From positions 1,116,001 to 1,180,000 of the forward strand of contig NZ_CP061295.1 of NCBI RefSeq assembly GCF_018687535.1: a stretch of 64,000 bases of DNA, written 5' to 3'. How positions within the stretch are numbered: the stretch's first letter is position 1; each line of letters starts with the position of its first letter. This document shows, one piece after another, positions 60,601-64,000 of the stretch. This stretch comes from Polynucleobacter sp. MWH-S4W17. Lineage in GTDB: Bacteria > Pseudomonadota > Gammaproteobacteria > Burkholderiales > Burkholderiaceae. Below the pieces are notes generated by a model. That model was given only the letters and a program-made list of their open reading frames with translations, had not been told where the DNA came from and ran no database searches. Made by a program: the position numbers and the translations under genes.

Positions 60601-63600
60601 GAGCAATGGAATGAGCGTAAGTCCCAGTTGAAATGCCCAATAAGTTCAACGATGCGCCAGATGCTGCGGATAGATTATTAGCGCCCGTCAAATTGACGGC
60701 GGTATTCATAGTGGAGGCACCTGACGATGTACCACTGGTCGAGCTATATCCAGCTAAAGTCACATTGCCACTAGATACATTGACCGTAGCGTTATTTAAT
60801 GTGATGTAAGCAGTGCTTGTTGCATTACCAACCGTATAACTGCCAGCGCTGTAATTAAATGTGAGGTTGGCGTTGTTAACTGCAATATTGCCACCACCCA
60901 AACTACCAGTCGTTCCGGCATTACCAACTTGGAGCGTGCCATTATTAACGGTTGTTCCGCCAGTATAGGTATCCGTGCCGCTCAAAGTAAGGATGCCTGT
61001 ACCAACCTTAGTCAAGCCTCCTGCTCCAGCGATGGTGCCTGCAAATACTGCAGATGAGTTATCACCAAAGGCAGTGAGCGTATAGCCTGAGCCAAGATTA
61101 ATTGTGCCAACGCCAGCAAATGATCCAACTGTGTCAGATGCGGAGACGTTATATGCCGCGCCACTGGATACGTTAACAGCAGTGCTATCACTCAAACTAC
61201 CGCTAACAATTAAGGTGCCAGCAGTAACATTGGTTGCGCCACTATAAGTATTGGCACCAGACAAGGTTAAAGCGCCTGAGCCAGCTTTAATCAGCTGTGC
61301 TGTCGAACCACTAATACAACCGCTATAAGTTGAAGCACCCGATTGATTGACATTGAGCGCGAGTCCCGACGCCACTGCAATATTGCCAGCGCCGGAGACA
61401 TTTCCGGTTAAATTAATGTTGCCAGTTGTGGCATTAGTAGTGGTTAGTCCAGCATTCAGCGTGATATTGCCACCAGTTACAGCAATCGGACCCGATACAT
61501 TAACTAAGCTACCAACCGTAATATTGGCAGTATTAGTAGCCGATCCGAGCGTCACTGAACTCAGTGAAGAATTCGCGGTGGCACAGAAGGTAATCGATGA
61601 CGTATCTAAAGCAGTTGTGAATGACGTTCCAAGCGGTGCAATTGTCACGCTGCCATTGCTAATGAGCTTATACGTATTTGGAGTAGTGCCCGTACCATCC
61701 AAGAAAATATCATTAGATATGAAGGATATATTTCCAGTCTGCCCGTACTGGCCAATCGTTATAACTTGAGTGGTATTCGGAGTACTCTGTATACCGTATG
61801 AAGTTGTGCCCACCCCTTTTGTACCGGTAAGGGTGATATTGCCTACAGTCGACTTGACAGTTGAGGTATTCAACCAAATGCCGGCATTTTGACTTCCAGA
61901 GCCCGTATTGGTTCCGCCGGCTCCCGTAATATTGATATCACCTAGCGTAGAGCTTAAGGTTGTATTTGCATCTAGCAATACGCCAATATTCTGGATGCCG
62001 GTACTATTTCCACCGGTACCATTAACACTAAGGGTTGAATTTTGAACTGTGATGCTTGCATTTGATATGTACACACCATAGTTAGAGACGCCAGTAGTTC
62101 CACCCGTTCCATTAACAGTAATGTACCCTGAACCAGTTGTACTAATATTGGTATTGCCTAGATAAGTACCGTAGTTTGTGCCGCAAGCGGCTGGACCACC
62201 GGCACCACCAATACCATTAATGGTGATGTTGCCGCCTGCAGCCTGCATACTGCCACTATCAAAATAAGCACCATAGCGTGGTTCATTTAATGTGCCAGAG
62301 GTAACAGCGTTGCCTGACATGTAAACATTGCCACCTGCCGTGCTAATGGTGCTATTGAAAATACCGACACCAAACCAACCAAATATGTCATCCTGCTTTG
62401 CGCTAGCAGAGCCAACCGTTACTGCTGCAGCCCCAGCGTAAGGGGTCCAGGTTGTTGCACTAGTGACATTACCGCCACCAATCCATACGCCACCACCACC
62501 GGTAGAAATGGAGTTGAATCCGGTATTGCGTAGTCCATTGTTTAACCATACAGAGCCAATTCCACTACCATCGGAGTCGGCCCAGAAAATAGTATTCAAT
62601 TTTCCGCCAGCCGTACCATTGCTAATGGTGACATTCACATTGGTATTGACACCGTCCCAACCAAGAGAAATAGAATTTTTTGCCTGCAATAAAAGTGAGC
62701 CAATGCCACTGGTATTTTCAGTAATGTTTGCCATTACATAAATATTGTTGCCATAAACAGAGATGGGGCCAGAGGTGTTTACAACATTAGAAATGGTGAC
62801 GTTTTGGCTATTAGTGGTGTTGCCAATCGTTAGACCAGATTTGGCCCCAATAATAGAGAAGCGAGAGTTCCAATTAAATGGGTTACTAAAACTAGAACCA
62901 CAAGAATTAATAGCTATATTTCCGGTATTGCGGAAATTGTAAGTTCCACCACTATTAATCTGATCGGCTATTAAGGTAACGTTTCCAGTGGTATTGGTTG
63001 TGCCATCACCACCAATATTGAATGTTCCTGAATTGGCAATGCCATAGCCAGAAGAGTTGGCGATACCCACTAATACAACATCACCCACGGCCGATGTGAT
63101 ATTGATTGTGCCGCCATCGCCGTTGATGCCAGCAATAATACGTTGAGTACCCGAACCAGCAGTGCCATTAAGTGTGATGCCGCCATTCGTAGTGATAATT
63201 CTATGGATGGCCCCGTCAGAATAAATATTGATACCAGCAGCATGCGAAGTTGCATCATTATTAACACCGCCAACACCAACAATGCTAATGGTGCCATTGC
63301 CTGAAGTTTGAATAAGGTCACCAGTTCCAGAGTTGGCATTAAAAGATACGATATCAACCCCAATACCGTATATTCCCGTAGGAGTGACAGAGGAACCTTT
63401 TCCACGAATACTGATATTTCCGCCGCCAGCATTTAATGTCGAGCTATGAAGCCATACCCCCCTGTAGCCAGGAGTCATACCATTAGCAAGAGTCAGGCTG
63501 GAGCCCATCGCATATCCGCTACCATCTAGTGCCCCACCGCCCAGCGTAATGTTGCCCCCACTAGTGTTAACGGTTAGCCTATCTAGAGCAATCATGCCCG

Positions 63601-64000
63601 CACCAGAGTTATCTGTATCCCCTGAAAATAAAACTGCACTTCCGTTAGTTGTTACAGCCAATCCAGAAGCATTGGTTGCGATGCTGTCGCGAGCGTCCAA
63701 TGTAATATTGCCGGCTTGATAAGCTGTAGTGGTCAAATTAGCATATAGGTTAATTTTTCCACCATAAATACTGATTGGTCCAGCAACAGATAATGCTGCT
63801 GTACTGATCGAGACATCCTGAGTATTTGTTGTGCTACCAATACGGAAAGAAGACAGTGTGGATGGGAATGTAAACCATCCGGCATCTACGCCCTGTCCAA
63901 ATGAGCCGTTATTAGATTCAAAAACAAAAGCACCGGTTGTATTGGTAATTGTAGGAGTAATGCCTAATGCAGTATTCCAACTCATCGTAGCGCCGCGGAA
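42602..64000 (-). CDS. Giant sequon-rich TpsA exoprotein, N-terminus beyond window (tpsA2)
   Basis: The frame is open from base 64000 to a stop at 42602, at least 7,132 residues. The first ATG in the window (63985) is internal, since codons continue to the edge, so the signal peptide and TPS domain are outside. From N- to C-terminus: haemagglutinin-like repeats of the type T-G-x-I-x-I-x-G-T-x-x-x-G-Y-G-I (to about 53 kb) with a recurring LVFWSNANSTSGGG super-module; autotransporter-type NTYTGTTNVSAGTL repeats (58.2-61.4 kb); YDG repeats (47.6-51.4 kb); MBG-like repeats (45.2-47.5 kb); a GNWSSASNWAGGAIP module (about 44.65 kb); a proline-rich linker (PDPPPPAPP) and a low-complexity tail ending C-X7-C. 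N-X-S/T sequons are extraordinarily dense (9 in a 97-residue repeat), matching the adjacent HMW1C-like glycosyltransferase. Likely a glycosylated surface adhesin. Confidence 0.95.
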   Translation of the reverse strand, partial: FRGATMSWNTALGITPTITNTTGAFVFESNNGSFGQGVDAGWFTFPSTLSSFRIGSTTNTQDVSISTAALSVAGPISIYGGKINLYANLTTTAYQAGNITLDARDSIATNASGLAVTTNGSAVLFSGDTDNSGAGMIALDRLTVNTSGGNITLGGGALDGSGYAMGSSLTLANGMTPGYRGVWLHSSTLNAGGGNISIRGKGSSVTPTGIYGIGVDIVSFNANSGTGDLIQTSGNGTISIVGVGGVNNDATSHAAGINIYSDGAIHRIITTNGGITLNGTAGSGTQRIIAGINGDGGTINITSAVGDVVLVGIANSSGYGIANSGTFNIGGDGTTNTTGNVTLIADQINSGGTYNFRNTGNIAINSCGSSFSNPFNWNSRFSIIGAKSGLTIGNTTNSQNVTISNVVNTSGPISVYGNNIYVMANITENTSGIGSLLLQAKNSISLGWDGVNTNVNVTISNGTAGGKLNTIFWADSDGSGIGSVWLNNGLRNTGFNSISTGGGGVWIGGGNVTSATTWTPYAGAAAVTVGSASAKQDDIFGWFGVGIFNSTISTAGGNVYMSGNAVTSGTLNEPRYGAYFDSGSMQAAGGNITINGIGGAGGPAACGTNYGTYLGNTNISTTGSGYITVNGTGGTTGVSNYGVYISNASITVQNSTLSVNGTGGNSTGIQNIGVLLDANTTLSSTLGDINITGAGGTNTGSGSQNAGIWLNTSTVKSTVGNITLTGTKGVGTTSYGIQSTPNTTQVITIGQYGQTGNISFISNDIFLDGTGTTPNTYKLISNGSVTIAPLGTSFTTALDTSSITFCATANSSLSSVTLGSATNTANITVGSLVNVSGPIAVTGGNITLNAGLTTTNATTGNINLTGNVSGAGNIAVASGLALNVNQSGASTYSGCISGSTAQLIKAGSGALTLSGANTYSGATNVTAGTLIVSGSLSDSTAVNVSSGAAYNVSASDTVGSFAGVGTINLGSGYTLTAFGDNSSAVFAGTIAGAGGLTKVGTGILTLSGTDTYTGGTTVNNGTLQVGNAGTTGSLGGGNIAVNNANLTFNYSAGSYTVGNATSTAYITLNNATVNVSSGNVTLAGYSSTSGTSSGASTMNTAVNLTGANNLSAASGASLNLLGISTGTYAHSIALQANSTLNTSGAVTLTANASSGVGTHWAMGIYTNTSINTASGSALQINVTQTAGDWGVIQYGAAAVPTTATSGNVTFNISALSGDLTAINTSALISPSFTSSNGTLTFNFAGVTATSGALYLNGAAAMNATSTGNIVINGSGSSNIYLAAGASFATGAGNLTINAPINTNGNTLTLSGGAGNVTLSGIISGSGNLTQNSSGVTALTAANTYTGTTNVSAGTLLVNGSLADGNIVNITSGATYNVSSTDTIGSFVGAGTINLGTGYTLTANVITSATTYAGVIAGAGNLVVNGSSTLTLTGTDTYTGNTTISAGTLQIGNGTTVGSIANTNAIINNGTLAYNHSDALTQSLAITGTGNLTLVTGNLTLTNANNSYSGITTITAGNLTLGGAGTLGNGSYAGNISNAGTLIYNSSAVQILSGNMSGAGNLTQNSSSTLILSGANSYSGNTTISGGTLQIGNNGSTGAIGSGNITNNASLTYLFNNATAVMLPNTKYSGNGNLSVTAGAIGFTGNLNLGSGAFVYNSTEPSSSYGTFASLTNATSIVTAGSANLSGFMGGSNASTNSYTLTIDTSAANGTINLNGIVNGGAGLAPFNIENVLYKAGAGTINISGSNIYNAWDQSGSIEFRAAQVIGSGSFSNLDTTHQTSLLKFNASANSTFSGNFASVASSTYNLNVSSIGSGNLTMVGLISGGVNLIQNGTGTMIIPVSDTYTGNTSVVAGTLQIGNGTTVGSINSSSNISISSGANLTYNHTDDLTIGNAISGAGNVIISQANNVNITGAASYTGNTSVAGGALTFTNTNAPSTQGFIGTGTILIQPNGTSFGSAQAVNYSVANGFTSLTIGSATNTANLTIGSASNINVSGPISLYAGNITLNSNLTETNSGSKMLVKALGTISTGADNLTFRTNNGSMVFWSNANSTSGGGITMTNANLTFNTANGATNQTTGGGDLIFGGGATVDTNGNPTGAVVSAGNAVAFNPASAGNTITSMYTGGGNISINAKSTSGYGVMFDRASIINAGNGSLNIQTNATSNGIEFNAYGSATNGTTITAQGITINASSSGSNAFYIGNNGAEITSTGSGDISITGISLANYGIRLGSGSTSNFNITSASGNITLNGTGNSSAIEYYMGNMKSTAGGSISIIANSPAWAGFYQPYTANYSTTTGNITFNVTGSLGYDAIHLGGGNFTTTTGNISLVGNQTGNQSGINFVTNPTNFTTAGGSITLNGTAVSSYGITSSVAVNLNTTQGTGGITVVGKTGSVGIGAYLNSNVNLASGAGAISVTGTSSSGSQGVFYYSGNISSTTGNINLSGTSVSYYGFDFESTGGVGNITSTSGNINITGNTTGSYGDYLIANKIQTAGVISVNSGADIYLGTNVTSQGAGNALVFKALGKIKSTTDNLTFQTNNGSLVFWSNANSTSGGGINLEGASPTFNTANGSITQTTGGGNIIFGGGAAVDANGNPTGAAFAANMALSFQPSASGGDTVMKMYSGGGNINMNASSNGSYTIMFDRATLINAGTGALTIIGNSATGGSRGVQFNAWGGATANGTSVTAQGITITGTNTGSDYGILIADNFANFNATGAGNLNITGTSTSGYGVYLSAPSVNFTSASGNISIAGAAGTAYGFYLSAGNISSTSGNIQVNTTSSSGWATYFAGATNISTTTGNISVSGNSSTYGGFYSGAVNYSTTTGNITLFGNGSSSSGSGFQATTSNISTTSGIVNITGISRAGWPGLYYTGAVNITTTSGGDILLNGVGGASGQGIQLDAAANFNTSAGSGNITMNGSSTPYRGIHAQSTFNAKTSSGSINLTGTSGAGYQGIYLAGASNISSTTGAINISGTSNSSYGISIESSSSQILSTSGNVTLLGATNTSVNTYAEYLSLANISSGGIISLTAQGSIYSGANITSLGAGNALILKATGSIFSANVSRTYQANNGSLVFWSNSNGGVAGGIVMQDGNITLNSANGSTAQTGGGGAIIVGGGAATTTDASGFVVPTGAVNKNSDWAIEFGGGTTNVAMYSGGGNISIQGNTSSGNAVLFGRNATINAGNGSINIAGCGTAAGIYLNTWDGGAYSIIAKGDVTITGSTSGSGVNDFDYAGIRSYYDNTTQGGTIRSTGGNVTLTGTGLQAGLYFNNNNNIISDVGNVTLTGTASSGNRGIVMYGNVLAGGSNINISTTNNNYIYLVGTVGQLAGSNVTSTNANITISGSQLFNSNSPTINTGTGNVTLRANSWAYNGALSIGTNGSIAILPLSDTASSGQDVYTSWFNFSPTINGTTYTPNKLTIGNTYNTYTTYWNSNVTVKGGIYLYGGEVNITAAMISSGTGDIWIQGNNASDNNAVYISSAGSIQKTGGATSNITLRSNSRLQLNGNISATGTSANVIEWSDYGNTNYGGNSGTGNITTNGGMVWIGGSSTANGSLVWNGLTVGDGGSAGSSAANNNAMDFNGNITTSGGDVMVWSGNASVTGGSILSVASGTKIDAGTGNITLITPKIGSNVLTVNTSGTLTWAPNAVADWSTTGTWNGTVTTGTFTTTSGTTFGNLSIANVSSLANLVIGQYSGMTYANSSAYAITNTANLAYNSSITGFAGNLSLYGANIAINSALSSVALNRVLLSGNATQTAGFIASNLLVQNGNINLSNTSNNVTIFAASNVTNVTYVDANGLTIGTVSGINGVNASGLVNISTVAGDLALTQTVNTTSTNGTSAIILNAGSGTANGTATGGNITLSGSGNVSSGSGGRITLFTGSIAGSTGITTLIGSGSGRFRYGSNATVTGYNATSAALTTGTYAIYREAPTLTISASNATIVYGNSTSSAMSSITQNGDTYTQIFGAANVPVLSIAGAGYSTAGYLKAGNYTAGITGITTNSLGYGTITYSNGTIQVTKANLTVSGTQVADTVYGNSTSASFINNGTLAGVLNNATSSVSDVVSLSASGNFSSKNVGSNLSVTLNSSISGTDAANYNLVQQTGVTGNITPKTITISDVQVYSGSNAMTNVTIATGVAGETLTYSAATANSGHVADNTSNYISAITLGNQSGATASAGGLVSNYQLPSLTVRSASNTVNISAANLTLATTGNVTKTYDGTANATVSLANLSITGLVAGDSLTLSNLTAAAFNSAHVASAANVTVANLALATVAGNHTSALSDYNLQTTNLTWNSSTISTANLTLATTGNVTKTYDGTANATVSLANLSITGLVAGDSLTLSNLTTAAFNSAHVANASNVTVGNLALATVSGNHTSALSDYNLQTTNLTWNSSTISTANLTLATTGNVTKTYDGTANATVSLANLSITGLVAGDSLTLSNLTTAAFNSAHVASAANVSVGNLALATVSGNHTSALSDYNLQTTNLTWNSSTISAANLTLATTGNVTKTYDGTANATVSLANLSITGLVAGDSLTLSNLTTAAFNSAHVASAANVSVGNLALATVSGNHTSALSDYNLQTTNLTWNSSTISAANVTLSATGNISKVYDGSANISITSGNYSVSGLIAGDTLTLSNLSAAYNSAHVANASNVSINNLSLASIAGNSASATTDYNLQTTNLTWGSGGQAGTNANITAATLTLAATGNVSKAYDGTANATLAQNNYQITGLVSGDTAAALTNTGATYNSAHVADATTVNTSGIAIANVTGNHSSQTGDYVLSTTNLTWGSGGQAGTNANISAANLTLATTGNVTKTYDGTANATVSLANLSITGLVAGDSLTLSNLTAAAFNSAHVASAANVTVANLALATVAGNHTSALSDYNLQTTNLTWNSSTISTANLTLATTGNVTKTYDGTANATVSLANLSITGLVAGDSLTLSNLTTAAFNSAHVANASNVTVGNLALATVSGNHTSALSDYNLQTTNLTWNSSTISTANLTLATTGNVTKTYDGTANATVSLANLSITGLVAGDSLTLSNLTTAAFNSAHVASAANVSVGNLALATVSGNHTSALSDYNLQTTNLTWNSSTISAANLTLATTGNVTKTYDGTANATVSLANLSITGLVAGDSLTLSNLTTAAFNSAHVASAANVSVGNLALATVSGNHTSALSDYNLQTTNLTWNSSTISAANVTLSATGNISKVYDGSANISITSGNYSVSGLIAGDTLTLSNLSAAYNSAHVANASNVSINNLSLASIAGNSASATTDYNLQTTNLTWGSGGQAGTNANITAATLTLAATGNVSRVYDGSANISITSGNYSVSGLIAGDTLTLSNLSAAYNSAHVANASNVSINNLSLASIAGNSASATTDYNLQTTNLTWGSGGQVGTNANITAATLTLAAAGNISKVYDGNANATVGLGNITITGLVVGDTLSLSNLSNAAYNNANVVNANSVSTTNLTIATVGGNHTSTLSDYALQTTELNWGVGGQPGTSASITPANLTITANSAVTQYGLGTNLTSTGYATSGLVNNQSIGGVTLSSNGSAVTTNVGSYSITASNVTNNASFSTSNYNISYIDGNLQVTPANIAVVADNQSRTYGGANPTTGTVTLNTGSTLYNGDTLGNATVTSAANASSNVGSYSLTASNQTLSTGSVGNYNITYAAGNLTINPANLTVTANSANLTYNGSQQSVTGFTGSGFVNNETIAVLTNVSAGGSGTNAGTYVTQANGTATNYNLNFVNGTLTIAKAALSVTGNGANTTYTGVTQNISGFNVSGLQGTDTVANLSSISATGANGTNAGIYINAVTVGTETNYVLTGTNGTLNIAKALVTVSADNQTRLYGQTNPTLTQSMTGFVNGETALTAHVGGSSAASTTATNLTGVGNYTIASSVGNLSAANYNFTAANGTLTINKAHLTVTADDQSRVYGSANPTFTQTITGFVNGENSTTAAIAGSALGSNAANATTNVGNYSIAGNTGNLAAANYDFLAANGTLTITKAQLSALGYKVYDGSSAIVGSNLTVSGVNGETFAATGAATMTTKNVQANQTLSSLNGLSLAGVNGSSLGNYEILNTVNTSVTVVPLNITIVAPNATKAYDGATIQLATASDLTALSAQLVGGDRVSSAAITYSDKNAGANKTVTLNSVVISDDNAGANYRVSVADATGGVITKANLTVGVVNDLKFVTQSDQAGYGGVIYNGFVAGETASVLTTGAITRTNAGVNLAGNYTGVLVASNWSASNYNINYQAGNYTIVPADVLAIKATNVTATYGTTPTYNLTAQYLHNGTIVTGLASSYNGTVSVIDGAGGAAYFTLNAINGSLSSSNNLQVGGYNLYASNLTIIGNNFNNLAVAGAITITPKSLNNNLGVQSITKVYDGSTSITAANLSFNQTLAGVLTNDAVGLIGSGSYADRNVGANKSVTLSMGLIGADASNYALTTNTLTDNVGTITQLSCVTYIGGNTSGNWSSASNWAGGAIPDGNNVARVIIPTNASVVYNSDQVGITGSNISNSGNIIFASANPFNLTNNVSGGGVITQRGAGNLTISGNNSITGAVDIGAYNLTLASTNAMGNATLISAGGNLSFASGVAVSSLTTSGNVTLSNNANIANTFTANGYVTALGNINAGGNLIANNGISVTGSASVGGNVVVTGAANFASNVTTGGDMTVNGASIFGGLVNTTGNQTYNGDLTFLSSGTPSTANNSAISNFYSSAGNISFNGAISAGLDSAAAQRDLVISAANGTVLFNNQVGQNIASVQNGSTQYIPYANYSRASFSPYEMEVKAQNIQLNADVSTFGAQQYTGSVVIGGNGSNGNIRLLLSMDPSIIVKGDINGATAGQDSLVLAAVNLPGESVAPVISTGNIGLLVPLANVKTIQGQQNTNTTGNSNPLVADISFPTGQLNLNGSVNTIGNQTYTANNISLNGANTLTSQNGTIEMITGSNGSLGGLSNTTFALASGANLGSNLANLHPANIYHIPDPPPPAPPQVQNITPQITQSNLVETSQTKVTLLAQNNSGIAQYALNMNQAQQAIQYMKTTASDVAMSTGGVSVSMGDTVTRPGSSPMSDLGVKVDSSPVGGLPMSELLTKAGISAMGDGAAKVDGPSANEGTSKSGGASSSQGTKKGSNTLVSDASDISCTPSDSNSCSSK
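48471..49634 (-). repeat. Four 291-bp YDG repeats, copy 2 of the duplicated block
   Basis: Exact 291-bp periodicity (97 codons; landmark CTGATCGTGGAGCTATTCC at 48471 and 48762). Each unit encodes GNVTKTYDGTANATVSLANL and contains nine N-X-S/T sequons. Confidence 0.95.
50256..51419 (-). repeat. Four 291-bp YDG repeats, copy 1 of the duplicated block
   Basis: Same four-unit array as 48471-49634, shifted by 1,785 bp. The corresponding units of the two blocks appear identical, while neighbouring units inside a block differ, so block duplication came after the 97-residue units had diverged. Confidence 0.95.
54470..58000 (-). repeat. Long super-repeats (about 1.5 kb) in tpsA2
   Basis: A recognisable block (LVFWSNANSTSGGG, N-T-A-N-G-x-x-x-Q-T-T-G-G-G, GGGAxVDxNGNPTGA, MYSGGGNI, then FDRAxxINAG) appears at about 57.5-57.9, 56.05-56.45 and 54.5-54.85 kb, with weaker relatives near 62.5 and 63.6 kb. 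Spacing is about 1.5-1.6 kb. Between the blocks lie shorter T-G-x-I-x-I-x-G-T repeats. Confidence 0.75.

Noticed and set aside
63983-63985. ATG at 63985 as the start of tpsA2
   Set aside because: The same frame stays open to base 64000 without a stop, and the residues after the ATG show neither a signal peptide nor a TPS domain. It is an internal methionine of a gene cut by the window edge.
1-64000. Insertion sequences, prophage genes or integrases
   Set aside because: I found no transposase, recombinase or phage structural gene, and no terminal inverted repeats bounded by target duplications.

Overview
The window looks like chromosomal DNA of a betaproteobacterium, most likely a Burkholderiaceae member of the Polynucleobacter type. 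This is inferred from moderate GC content, the style of the pgi and AlgC-like genes, and FHA/HMW-type two-partner secretion genes. No 16S rRNA or other taxonomic marker is present, so the assignment is soft.

Left region (1-12.4 kb): short, mostly ordinary genes mixed with three different type II toxin-antitoxin modules. In order there are a partial membrane sensor histidine kinase, a divergent outer-membrane beta-barrel protein, a small anchored protein with an internally duplicated domain, hipBA, a calcineurin-like phosphoesterase, a DEDDh exonuclease, tRNA-Ser(UGA), a Phd-like/PIN toxin pair, an L2HGDH-like FAD oxidoreductase, pgi, an AlgC-type phosphomannomutase/phosphoglucomutase, and ccdAB. 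Each toxin-antitoxin module has a recognisable repeated or palindromic element at its promoter.

Right region (11.9-64 kb): a leftward locus dominated by two giant FHA/HMW-type exoprotein genes, which make up about 45 kb of the 64 kb. In transcription order: tpsA2 (42602 to beyond the right edge, more than 7,100 aa, 5' end outside the window), an HMW1C-type cytoplasmic N-glycosyltransferase, a parvulin-type PPIase, a TpsB (FhaC-type) outer-membrane transporter, a second parvulin, a small secreted four-cysteine protein, a 271-bp leader region, tpsA1 (about 7,980 aa, non-ATG start) and a small unknown protein. Overlapping stop/start codons (40726-40729, 37214-37217) and short gaps suggest co-transcription from tpsA2 to the small secreted protein. 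tpsA1 probably has its own promoter and leader.

How the genes may work together: one TpsB appears to serve two TpsA substrates. The two parvulins would escort unfolded substrate through the periplasm. The glycosyltransferase would N-glycosylate substrate in the cytoplasm. The two giants are built differently. tpsA2 is saturated with N-X-S/T sequons (9 in a 97-residue repeat). tpsA1 is sequon-poor but carries about 29 C-V-G-C-type motifs spread over 10.9 kb, which is unusual because exoproteins of this class are normally almost cysteine-free. Both end in C-X7-C, recalling the cysteine-pair surface anchor of HMW1. A glycan-covered fibre and a cysteine-ladder fibre sharing one secretion apparatus is the most interesting hypothesis from this window.
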